64,000 nt of DNA, from the NCBI GenBank assembly GCA_947650285.1, contig CANTFL010001451.1:1-64000 (forward strand), read 5' to 3'. The position numbers and the translations under genes are program-made. Under the pieces are notes generated by a model. The model was not told the DNA's origin, ran no database searches, and saw only the letters and a list, made by a program, of their open reading frames with translations. The stretch comes from Hyaloperonospora brassicae. Taxonomy: Eukaryota; Oomycota; Peronosporomycetes; Peronosporales; Peronosporaceae. This document shows, piece after piece, positions 12,271 through 22,740 of this stretch; position 1 is the first letter of the stretch; each line of letters begins with the position of its first letter.

Positions 12271-13026
12271 ATGAACACCACGGAAACGTTCATCCAAAGC
12301 ACATGCAAAGCAATCTTGCATTCGTGCAGCGAGCTCCAACGCGCGAACGACGCGCTACAGGAACAAGTCATTTCGCTGACGCGCCTCAGTGCGCTGCGAG
12401 CGGACATGGCAAGGGTGGTAGAAAACGAGCGAGTCGAAGGTATCGAGTCGCGGCGCAAGATGGAGAGTGAAGTGCTGGCGCTCCGGAAACGCGCCGAAAA
12501 GGCTGAGGCCACAAGTGCAAGACTGGAGAAGCAGCTGCTGAAGGCCACGCAAGGCCAGCTCAAGGTCCAGCGCGAGTCCAAGTTGCAGCTGGTGCTGCAG
12601 CAGAAGGACTTCCAAGACAGCAGTACGGAGGCGACGAGCGCGAACAAGGCACCCATGCAACAGAAGACACCCGAGAAGACATTCGCGACGCCATCCAAGA
12701 CTAGCATGACGCCTCGCGAGGAAATCAGAACCGGCCAAGATGAACGCGCTCGTGTGCTTGCAAGCGGCAAGGACGTCGCTGCGAGAGTGGGCGCTGGGCC
12801 TACTGCTGGTTCCCGTGCGCGTGTTCGTCCAGCGACTACTGCTCGAGCGCGTGTTGGTGTGACTGCGAGCACAGTATCCACTCGTGCGCGTGTGGAATCC
12901 ACTGCTGCTGCCCGTGCGATCATTGCTGCGACTGCCGGCACTGGTGCTTCAAGGATTCCGTCAGCAAAAAAACAGACGCGCGTGAAGACTGGAGGAAGAC
13001 GCATCGCGCTGGGCAACGGGTGTTAA
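12271..13026 (+). CDS. Coiled-coil protein with basic Ala/Arg/Thr-rich tail
   Basis: A single-exon ORF of 251 codons from an ATG at 12271. Residues about 15–115 form a long heptad-type coiled coil rich in Leu, Glu, Lys and Arg (RKMESEVLALRKRAEKAEA; RLEKQLLKATQGQLKVQ). A Thr/Pro/Ser linker follows (about 116–155, with TPEKTFATPSKTSMTP). The last 90 residues are very basic and built from loose repeats around ARVxxxTxAARA, ending TGGRRIALGNGC. No family is recognised. The architecture (coiled coil, phosphorylatable linker, basic tail) would suit a cytoskeleton- or DNA-associated protein, but that is inference. The purine-rich, Arg-heavy 3′ half gives a long antisense shadow ORF. Confidence 0.6.
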   Translation: MNTTETFIQSTCKAILHSCSELQRANDALQEQVISLTRLSALRADMARVVENERVEGIESRRKMESEVLALRKRAEKAEATSARLEKQLLKATQGQLKVQRESKLQLVLQQKDFQDSSTEATSANKAPMQQKTPEKTFATPSKTSMTPREEIRTGQDERARVLASGKDVAARVGAGPTAGSRARVRPATTARARVGVTASTVSTRARVESTAAARAIIAATAGTGASRIPSAKKQTRVKTGGRRIALGNGC

Positions 13027-13029
13027 GCC

Positions 13030-14270
13030 ACACACACGTTGCCAGAAGAGGGCAACGGAGCTTCCGGGATTGGCGCTCCAGAGACCCATTGCTCTCTGTT
13101 GCGTCTCCCGGAGCTCATCGCTCACCGAAGGCTCCGGAACGTGGTGCGGTCAAGGCATGGCAGCAGACTTTGTTCGAGAATGCGTTGCGATCTGCAATTC
13201 TTCGGGGCTCATTACCCCCGTTGAAGCTGTGGAACGTGGCGTGTTTTTGGACGAAGTTGAGCGTGGCATGCATTCGCAGTGACTGATGAAGACTCATTAC
13301 TCTTCGTCATCATTGCGATTGCTTGCCACGCGTGCTGTTGGTGTGCTTGGCTCCTACGGTTCTAGAGCGTATAGGTGTCGATAGCCCCATGAAAGACAAA
13401 AGAAAACGTAGTTCTTATTGAAGTGAGTAACAAAACGAAGTGTATTATTACGATTGCAGTTGGCTTGTTAACGTTAGTCTTCTCTTGAGCAAAAGTAGCT
13501 TCTTCCGTGCTCGTCGATTGCCGTACAGTGTAGTAGTCCATGCTCGAACAAACAAGCAAATAGGCGCTACGCTGCGGCATTCGTACCCCTTGCAAAGCGT
13601 CATAGCAAGGCACGTGTTGGAAGATATGCTTTCTGACAGGTCATCGAAGTTCCCGTGTTCAACTGCAAGACCTGTTACAGGTACGTCCCGATCTCACCTG
13701 ATTGGCTAATAAGCTGACAGGTAGGACGAAGATGTGACTGGTGGACATATGGGTCGAGAGAAGAGGGTCGTCATGTCGGACTATCAGGAGGAGATCATAA
13801 GTGGGACAGCGATATCCGGACGACATTGTTTAAGACCAGCAGCACATGGTGATGGGTATGCTAAACGCGTACCAGGTGTAACTTGACTTGATCAAGTGCA
13901 AAAGGTATGGTTAACAACCGACTGTAATTTACTCTCAACATATATTACTTTCACTTCCTACATCCTCAGTACAAGTGCGACCACAACACGTAACGATTCA
14001 CTGCACGTCCGTCCGACCAAAGGCGGGCGAGCAGAGGTGGCCAACGTCGCGTATGCTCCAGTACACATACCATTTGACGCCATTACCACGTGCGGACCAA
14101 ACACAAGTGCACGAGAGGATGGACAGCAGTGCCCACATCGCAAGGATCGACAACTCGGCATTGACAGCAAACTGTAATGACACCTCAAGTACTAGAGGGA
14201 AAGCGTCGACGGCAGCGCGCACTTGCGAGCGCGTCTCCGGCTCGCCAGATAGACCACACCACCGCTTCTC
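13030..14270. other. Intergenic, no supported gene
   Basis: Three overlapping frames stay open over 13020–13290, just after the coiled-coil gene, and might hide a further exon, but no splice junction with consistent phase was found. The rest shows no coding signal on either strand. Confidence 0.4.
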
Positions 14271-14271
14271 G

Positions 14272-16955
14272 TCACCTGCGCTCGGCATGCATCGCATCCT
14301 GTGTCTCCTTCTGCTCCTCGTCGACCAAACACCATCCGCGTCTTTGCGACACAATCCGGTGCGTCCAGTTCGTCGCCGCCGCCGGGTCATTCGCGCCTGC
14401 GACGATGCCTTGGGCCACCTGGAGATTGCCCGCGTAGTCGACTTACCATAGCTGCACGAAGACTACACTGTAGACCACGAGCAACGAGCCAAACACATTC
14501 GCCGTAAAGGTGGCAGCAGTATGGCCCCAGCCGCAGTACTCGGGAATACTCATCTTGACCATGGGGTAGTACTGGCTCATGACGAAAAAGCCACAGAACA
14601 TGGCAGACACGTAGTTCCACAGATTCGTCGCGTAGTCGTGCTCGAAGAAACGAACGAGTGCCACGAGCTGACTAAACAGCAGCGTGAAGAAGAAAAGCAC
14701 ATCCGGTATTTCTGTCCACGGCGTCTTCTGACCAGCACCCGTGCTTGCCCTTGACTTGTCCTTACCCGTCACACGCGCCTGGATGGCCTCAAAACTGCCA
14801 TCATCGTAATGAACGAGAACGAAAGCCATGCCTGCTGCATACGCCACACGTCGTTGTTGTCAACTGCGCGGTTGGCCAGCAGGTTCAGCACCCAACGGCA
14901 GAACGGCAATAGCAAGAAAGAGTACAGGATCTTCTTTCCACGAGCGTATATCGGCGCGTCACATGTCCACAAGTAGTAGACGGCGATCGCGACGTAACGC
15001 AGGGCAGGAGTCGAACCAGAAACGGGTACAGCACCGAGTCGTACAAAATCATCTTGCGCGGGAACGCAAGAGATGGCTTCAGGCCTGGGGCAGGCACGCG
15101 CGGAGGACGCCAGTCCGGGTCGACGTCGCGCTCATTTTGCATCAGCAGAATCCGCACACCACCCTTTGCCCAACGCTTCTTCTGGCCCATAGCAGCAGCT
15201 ACTGTCTCAGGAATAGCACCTCCGCACAATCGAATACGGCCCTTGGCATCGCCCTCGAAATCCTTGCGGAAGTACACCGAGTCCCAACCAGAAGTGTGGA
15301 CCACGTTCCCGTAAACGCATCCTCAGACTGAGTACCGTACTGAATGCCACCAATCGAGTCGAAGGCTTGGCGACAGAACACAGCATTCAGGCCGGCAAGA
15401 GCTGCCGAGTCGAAACGATCACGGCCACGCTGCACAGCGTCAACGAACATGGTATTCTTGTGCCCGCACGGATCACCCATGACTGTCAACTGAGGCGTGT
15501 CCTCCAAGTAGTGAGGAGTCTGCACGTACGACATCTGGGTCCATCGAAATATCGTCGCTGTACTGAAAGTACGACACCGTCGACAGCCTCGCCTTCCGAC
15601 AAGGAGAAGAACAACACCACCGCAAGCAAAAAGCGTCGGATACGGCTTCATGTCGTTACCCAGAATCAGCAAGACTCGCCGTCAGCACCTTCGTTGAACA
15701 AGCAATTGTTCATGTACCAGCTATCGAGTGGTGCATCTCGGACTTCATTCGTCCAATGAAAGTCACACGTGGGATACCACGCTCACGGTAGTCGTAGTCG
15801 TCCGAAAGCAAGCCGACAGCACAATCACGACGCTGCACATCCTTGCCACTCTTTTTGCGGAGTTCACGGACAGAGCTGTGCCGGCGACACCACGTCTTCA
15901 AGCTTTGTTCGTCCTGTATAGGCCCACCGCATGAGTCGCGCAAGATCTCCGCGCAAGTCACCACAAAAATCTCAATCACCTTGGTGTTCACCGCCACCTT
16001 GAAGTGGTTGTTCGCGTCCAAATCTCAATCATCTTGGTGTTCACCGCCACCTTGAAGTGGTTGTTCGCGTCCAAATCTTAATCACCTTGGTGTTCGTCGC
16101 CACCTTGAAGTGGTTGTTCGCGTCCAAATCTCAATCACCTTGGTGTTCACCGCCACCTTGAAGTGGTTGTTCGCGTCCCACACAGTCTCAGTGCAACCGT
16201 CATCCAGCACAAAGATGTCGAGGAGCTCGGGCGCATGCAGCAGCGAAAGACAGTTCTTCAATGTCTGCATCAAATCCGTGACCGGTTCCATGTAGTGACA
16301 CAAAAAGATGCCGACCGTCGGCCGCTATTCCTTGTGAACAGGCGGCTTCAAGTCGTTCATGTACCGCGTACCACGACGAATCAATCGCCACATACTGAAG
16401 TTGAACAGCAGTCCCAAAAACAAATTGAGAAACTCGCTGAAATCATCATGGCGTACATGACCCACGACATAAACGGCACGTTCCAGATACACTATCCATC
16501 GCCCGAGTCTGCGTCCAACTTGACCGTCGAGCTGAAACACCCGTCCGTCTCACCAGCTGGCAACGTGTATGTCGCACGGTATCGTCGGCCGCGCGTGGTC
16601 GCAAAGTACTGCTGCGGGTACATCGTCGTCAAGCAGCACAGCCATATAACACCCGTAGCCGCCGTGCCAAAGTAAAACACGTGGAACAGGCCACTGCCCG
16701 ACATCTTGTACTTGCAGATGGATATTTGGCGCCTTAACGGGCTCCGTTGCTCGGTTCGCAATCGAGCACGTCGACGTGGCGAACGACCGAAACGACGGCT
16801 CGTGGTAGTTGCAGACCCCTGCAATCCATTCGTGGTCCGCGCCCCATCTTGTCGTTCAGGCCTTGCACGCCAGAGTCCATCAAGCGGATACTGCGGCCAT
16901 TGTCCCTCGAGTGCACACCGCCTTCTTTCGCGTGCTAGGGGTCCACAAACGACAT
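14272..16955 (-). pseudogene. Cellulose synthase (oomycete CesA family) pseudogene
   Basis: CesA proteins are membrane GT2 enzymes that polymerise UDP-glucose into cell-wall cellulose. The minus strand keeps the full order: start MSFVDP at 16955, SGVQGLNDKMG (about 16870), a membrane segment (about 16640), LCHYMEPVTD and LDDGC (about 16200–16300), DYDYRERGIPRVTFIGRMK (about 15770), NDMKP (15660), GDPCGHKNT (about 15470), TQSED (about 15335), the QKKRW (QxxRW) box (about 15180), and C-terminal membrane helices. Nonsense codons include TAG at codon 7 (16935–16937), TAG at 16325–16327 and TAA at 14443–14445; homologous tail codons continue past the last one to TGA at 14272. Frameshifts lie near 16800, 15715, 15600, 15310, 15000 and 14830, and a 53-bp array interrupts 15974–16185. 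The first acidic motif reads LGNDMKP where the family usually has LDNDMKP. It is a dead paralogue or lost family member. Confidence 0.9.
15974..16185. repeat. Four-copy 53-bp tandem repeat inside the CesA pseudogene
   Basis: Units start at 15974, 16027, 16080 and 16133, each AATCACCTTGGTGTTC... with one to three substitutions. The unit comes from CesA coding sequence (DANNHFKVAVNTKVIEI on the minus strand). Because 53 is not a multiple of three, the second unit in gene direction is read out of frame and reaches a TGA. Three extra units total 159 nt, so frame is regained after the array. Confidence 0.95.
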
Positions 16956-16989
16956 TGTACTGATGTACGTGCGGATATGCTACAGCTGA

Positions 16990-17950
16990 GAATCGATTCA
17001 CCTCGAAGGCTTATCCACTGTCGTCGTTGCGATCTCTTGTGCTACTTGCGCTGCAGTACGTGCTCGGCATCGACTTGATCCCCTTATTTTCAGGCCATCC
17101 ATCTTCTTATCGTTGACAAACGTTACTCACTTACCTCGAAGCCCAGATGTCCAGTTGTACGCTTGCGCAAACACGTCGTTGCATTCCTCCGTTGACAGTA
17201 ATATCGAGGGAACCTAAAGACGTACTTAATTGAACGACGAGACAAATATGTATTACGACGTGAATCGAGAACTGCAAAAAACATAAAACCAGTACGAAAC
17301 GACAAGCGAGATACAAAAGCTGTCCAGATGTCGTCCATCGTTGATACATATTTTATGGTCTCACTATTTTCCAGCAAAACAACGTTACATCGTGTGGACA
17401 AGACGCGTCATGGAGCAAGAGCAGGAACAATGACCTTATAGCAGCACACGAAAGTAAAACACGTAGCGTGGCACGCAACGGCACGCGTTTCGTTCCGACC
17501 AAAGACGCGAACGAAGCAAGAAGAATGTTGGACGGCTGGCAAAATTGGCTGCTTCTGAGTAGAGTAACGCTTCGGCTGGAGATGCGTGGGGTGCTGATGA
17601 CAAGCACCTGGCTGGCTGAACGACCCGCTTAAATCGAGTTCGTGCAAGACACAAATGGTACGAGAGCTAACTTGCTGCCCTGGCCCGAACAGCGACGACG
17701 TGCCTACACGTTTGCCTGGTGGAATCGATGTCGTTTTGACACGTGAATGACACACGCGTCTAGCGGTACAACACATTAAGGGTCACAACGCGTTTTGATG
17801 AACGTTGAGTTTCTTCGAAGTTATAACGAATGAAGCGAGCATTTTGTATTTGGAAGTCAGGTCAAGTTTATGGATGTTATGTATTGTTATCCCTTGTGCG
17901 CAGGTGATGAATGCCGAATGAAACATGAAAGATTGGCGCGCGTGCAACTT
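16990..17950. other. Intergenic, no supported gene
   Basis: Upstream of the CesA remnant. ORFs at 17123–17776 are short, overlapping and without recognisable motifs. Confidence 0.5.
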
Positions 17951-17960
17951 GCCACTTATA

Positions 17961-19236
17961 TCATAAGTGGCAATACGTTTCATACCGACTAAAAACCTTT
18001 TTCTCGCCGATTCCTAGAGTAAGTTTTTTAGCAATTGCTTGCTCGATTTCCACAAAGAATAAGTCGGGACTGTATCCATCCTTCTTCCATTGCGCAAACA
18101 TCGCTTGCTCCAGTACGTCAAATACTGCCAGCTGCAACACCTTTCCTCTAGCAATCAGCCTCGCCGTTTTGCGTTTGCCAATCAGCTCCATCAACCTCCA
18201 GACGATATAGTTGATGCCGAGAGTCACGGCAAGTTGAGGATAGCCGGCGTGGGCCGCGATGCTTTTGACGTGTGGCTTCAGAAATACGAAAATGTTTGGC
18301 GTAGACCGCGATGTATCGCAGCCAAGTCTCGAAGTTTTTGCTCGCGAATAGATCTATCTCCTCTGACGGGATCTTCAGCAGTTCAGCAGCATGTCTGATC
18401 GTCGTCCCTTGATTTATCCATTTCCAATACAGGTGTGTTTGCATGCATCGTACTTCTTCCTTGTTAGCCGTGTTGCAGCTGGCATCCGCGAAAAAAGTTG
18501 CAAGTTGGGAAATGTCGTCGTTGAAGTAACGTGTCAATTCATCTAGCAATAGGGGCGGTGAGCCTGGATTTGTGGCCAGTCTCGTGATGTCACTCCTCAG
18601 ATCCAACAGGTTCGAAGATTCAGGAGGTATTTCTTTACGACCGCGTACTGACGCGAGTGCATTGACCTTGGCTTCTTCGACTACCTTTCTGATGGCTTCC
18701 GAAATCGCGTCGTGCCCATCATCGTCCATCATTTTAGCTATCTCCCGTAGTTTCTTTATTTCGGCCTGACGAGCTCCAACTGATTCAACCGCGCTGCTCG
18801 TCCCATCGTTTGCGTGATTGATGTCGGCAGTATGCGCAAGTAGCGCTGTCACCCGTCTGTTCTTGCGTGCCTCATTGTGTTTTGCCGCAATCGGAGGCTT
18901 GAAAGCAGCCCATTCAGCTATTGCATTTCTCGGAGCTCGCATATTTTCATGGAGCACGCGCAAGTATGCATCAGTTCTATGCACTCTGTTCGACAGTGCA
19001 GAAGATGCAAAATCCACCGCAGTTCCCAACGATTTAGGCTGCCTCTCTTCGCCAGTCGTGTTTTCTTGTGCTCTACGTGACCGGCTGGCAAGGACGCCAT
19101 CGTAGCGGCGGTCAGGGGGATCACCAGTGGCCGTAGCGTTGGTTTGTATCGTCACCGAGCTGGATGTAACCGACGAGTTCGTGTTGTGCGTCATAATTGA
19201 AATGGAAGTCGCGAAGGCGAGCGCGTAGATACGCAT
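17961..19236 (-). pseudogene. Secreted RxLR-like/WY-domain effector, frameshifted
   Basis: Effectors of this class are secreted by oomycete pathogens and act inside plant cells. The ATG at 19236 (minus) opens a hydrophobic leader of about 14 residues. After it come a degenerate RxLR-like region and, at residues 63–65, EER. The rest is helical and acidic/basic. Near residues 278–320 the segment YWKWINQG ... FETWLRYIAVY has the Trp/Tyr spacing typical of WY folds. The frame then shifts at about 18220–18260: the homologous continuation (LGINYIVWRLMELIGKRKTA, ending 17961) is one frame over, apparently a one-base loss. The encoded protein would end with unrelated residues. A sequencing error or small intron cannot be excluded. 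Host target unknown. Confidence 0.65.
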
Positions 19237-19339
19237 CTTCGGTTAACGTTATCGTCGACCCAAGGATGAGTACACGAGGGAGCAAATTTGGAAGTGTGTA
19301 AGACGTAGAACTCGCAGACCTATCCGACGACGTCAAACA

Positions 19340-20290
19340 AGAGAGCGGGGATCCCTGTAATACGCAAGCGCAAATCCCTAAAAGACTCTTGAGTCCTGCG
19401 TCATCAAACCGGTAGTCAGCATCAGCCCAGCATCAGATCGGGCCGTGTGCTTCTTCAAGTTGCGACGATTGTCGCACCGGCTTCGACAGTGCTTCATCAC
19501 CTTGTGTGACAGTGCACACGCCTGATGCTGATTGAGCTCTGGACAAGCCGTGTTTTCTGACACAATCAATGCTACACGCCCCGGACACACGCAAGCATAA
19601 TCCTCACTGCTAACGACAGTTGTGCTGTTGATATCAAGCAAGGGGTCTCTGAGATGACATCACTGTGTAGTGGGACTCTTGGCCATGCGTGTGTACCGTC
19701 GTCATGGTTGATTGTGAAAAAGATGGGCCGGTGATCGCAACTTCATTGATCATGCACGCCATGTTCAGGCTTTGATAGTGCGACCGTCTGTCTACTTAAC
19801 CGAAGACGATAGGCGGCGTGCGTGCCTCTACCAGCCCAGCTCTCCACGGCCGGTCGAATGGTGCATTGAAGGGGTACGTTGACACAGGCACAACGGCCGG
19901 ACGCCGCATGTGCGATACGTACTGCCGGACTCTGGCTTCCGGTCGCTGCACGTCGCTGTATGCAGACAAGCAGCTAGCAAGAGACTTGCGATACGATATC
20001 GGGTGTTGACAGGAATCGGGAAGTGGGGAAGGGTGCTTCCTGTGTACGGTAGATGAAACACCGGAAGATCTCGCAAAAACAATGTTTGTGGGAGCTAGCT
20101 CATGGTGGCACGAGTGGATGCACCGTGCCACCTTAGCGCACGTGCGCGAATACACTATTTCCGTGTCAGTGACAAAATGCTGATCATGTGGGCGGTCGGT
20201 CGTAGCGTCGTTTACTCCCAGCTTTCCGATCAAGCTTTGGACCATCCAGACGAATCGAGTATACATCTGATGCCATCACTGCAGTATCAT
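19340..20290. other. Intergenic, no supported gene
   Basis: Only short overlapping ORFs. 19796–20266 (minus) is open but shows no recognisable motif. It could hold a 3′ exon of the membrane-protein gene at 20299–21537, but I could not join it by phase. Confidence 0.35.
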
Positions 20291-20298
20291 GCAAGCGA

Positions 20299-21537
20299 TC
20301 AATAAGCAATCCTTCGAGTGCCATAGCAAGCAACGTCCTGCCACCGAGTGTACGTCTCACTCACCACAAAAGCCTCTACCACATGAACGCAACCCGACGA
20401 CGTGTACATATCACCTGAACAACTACCTGCTCCGCCGTCAGGCACGTCAATCGTCCCCTTTCCCAGCGCGAGCGCAGCAGTCGTACAACCCTCGCAATAC
20501 TGTCGTACCAGCAGTAAACTCAACCGTGCGAAAACGTAACACCACGGCCCAAAAAACACTTTGTGTTGTTCCCAAGCCCCGCCTCGGACAAATTCAAGCA
20601 AAAGCCCGCGCGCACAAACGAAAAAAAGGCTTTTTGCGCCCCCAGCACGTCGTCACCCATGTATCGAGACGATCTCTACCGATCTTCTCGCTCGTCTACT
20701 ACCTGTATAAATGTACACATATTTAGAAATATGTGTGTGTACCACTTACTGCCACCGCTCTGGCGCTTGGCTCTTGCTGTTCATCGTGACCGACGACTTC
20801 TGCAAGATGCTCACGTATGGGCTCGCGTCTTCTGACGGCATTGCTTTGCCACATTCCGTGCAAAACGCAGTGCCACTGGGCACCGTCGAAACAGCTCTCG
20901 AACACGAGTCGCACGCGCTCCGTGGGCGTCTGCAGCGTCGCGCCGGTCGGCACCTCTGACAGTTGCTCTTCCAGTGATCCGAGCTGTGCGTGGGCACCCA
21001 CGCGGTTGTAGCACGGGAGGCCCCCGCGCATCGAGAGCTGGCGGAGGCCGCCAATACCAGCGACGTCGGCAGCCCACACGACATACGGGAGCGTCTGCGA
21101 GTCCGTGTCCATACCCCGGAGCGCAGCAGTGCCGCCGCACTGGATCGACTGAAAGGCCGCGTTGACCGGACAGCGATTGGGCCGATAAACTGCGCGACGC
21201 CGTCGGACGCCAACCATCCGCCAGGGAGGGCCGACAAGACGACGCACCTCATGCGGTGGGTCTCGAGCGCGAGCGACTTGGAGATCGAGCAGCGCACGAG
21301 CGCAAAGAGGAGCACGACCGCAACGGCAAACTTCTGTCGCGCGCGATGAGTGCCGGTGGGGACCACGTGGAGGTCATTGTCCGCGTCAATGGGGGGCAGA
21401 TACGCTGTGATGAAAAGGCTGCCCGTGACAACAATATGAGTGTACGGCCCGCAGTGGATCGTGAGGAACCCAGCAAAAAGCACACACAGAAAACCCGCGC
21501 CGCCGCCTGATGGAAAAAAAGCGACGCGTCTCAACAT
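20299..21537 (-). CDS. Putative membrane protein, broken or multi-exon; unrecognised
   Basis: From an ATG at 21537 (minus) the first 110 residues contain hydrophobic segments (AGFLCVLFAGFLTIHCG; FAVAVVLLFALVRC) and DADNDLHVV. Protein-like character then moves to another frame (about 21190–20750: GMDTDSQTLPYVVWAADVAG, LEEQLSEVPTGATLQTPTER). That segment ends at a strong donor-like GTAAGT near 20743. A third plausible piece (SGDMYTSSGCVHVVEAFVVS) lies at 20299–20601. The change of frame near 21200 is either an unrecognised intron or an indel. I recognise no family. Limits are approximate, and the locus may be a pseudogene. Confidence 0.35.
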
Positions 21538-21544
21538 GACTCGG

Positions 21545-22735
21545 CCACTTTGTTGCGTTTGTGAAGTACTTTTCAGTTATTGACGAACTGTTGTACCGCA
21601 ATGGTCATCTCGATTCTTCGTCCTTGTTTATGTAAGTTTTGTTGCGTTCCATTACCTGCTCAGCTCGGAACCTACCGTACTCACTACTGCAATCAGCCCT
21701 TGATTGCACTCTTGGTGGTCAAGCTAAACGCAGCATACTCCGGTTCACTTGTGGACATTGACAAGCTTGTTGCACATTGCTTACCAGGACTTTCAGCATG
21801 CTTATTGGTAACGAAGTGCAAGTGCATGGGCCGCTGTTGCACGCTAAGAATAGTAATCACTTGGCACCACAGAATGCGTACGTTAGCTCGTGCTCGCTGT
21901 GAAGATCGTATCTTGTCAATACAAGATCGACTCAAAACTTGCAAGAAGGTGCACATTTGTTATAACTCTGCAGGGGCAGTGGCTATAAACGCAGATCGAC
22001 ATCCTGTTTGACCTTACATACCCGTAGCTTGCCAAGAAAGTTATTGAACACCGCAGCTTACGAGTAAGCGCCAAAACGATGCCCTCTGACTGACCACTTG
22101 GATAGGTGTGAATGGACATGCATGGAGATACTTTTGTTGCCTTAGCTTGTCTAAATGCAAATGCAAGACTGCCCAGACGAGCTGAGGCAACAAGAGCGCA
22201 TTCTTAGCCGGAGATGTGGCTGGAAGGTGTAGCAAGCTATACAAATGAGCTAAGGCGATGAGCCAGAGACTTCACGGTAGATGTACAAAAGACCAGTCTT
22301 TCATGATCCATTCTCGACGCATCGGTCGGGCGGCATCTTGCTAGTTGGGACAATATTTGACCTTTTTATCTTGCGTAGAAGAGGACCTAAGCGAAGATGT
22401 AGTCCGATGTATTTTTCATGTAGCCATGCCAGAACGTAAATTCTCATGAGCTCTTTTGTGCAAAGCAAAAGCTAAACTGCAGACTTCAGTTCACATCATA
22501 TCGTGATTCGATAACCGCTGACCAGCACACCCGTTATGCTATGTCCAGTCTTTTGCTTAGGACTCCGACGCAAAACTTGTCATAGCGCTGAGGTTTTGGA
22601 CATGTTGCGTGGTCCACCTTCTCGCAACATCGGAAAAACGCGCGCGATTGTTCTCCGTCCAAGGCGCAGCTCAAAGAGAGAACGACCGTTTCGATCGGAC
22701 GCGAAAGGAGTCAGTGTGCCGCCCAAGGGACGCGA
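21545..22735. other. Intergenic, no supported gene
   Basis: AT-richer spacer between the uncertain membrane-protein gene and the OTU gene. No ORF with recognisable content and no RNA gene seen. 22620–22740 is probably 5′ leader/promoter of the downstream gene. Confidence 0.5.
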
Positions 22736-22740
22736 GCAGC

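Noticed and set aside
14177..16055. Plus-strand ORFs over the CesA remnant
   Set aside because: Antisense to recognisable CesA sequence. No independent motifs.
15974..16185. CRISPR-like array
   Set aside because: Units are contiguous with no spacers, lie inside a eukaryotic coding relic and have a 53-bp period.
22609..22740. N-terminal extension of the OTU-like gene
   Set aside because: The open frame here starts at GTG and has no ATG before 22741. It is more likely 5′ leader.
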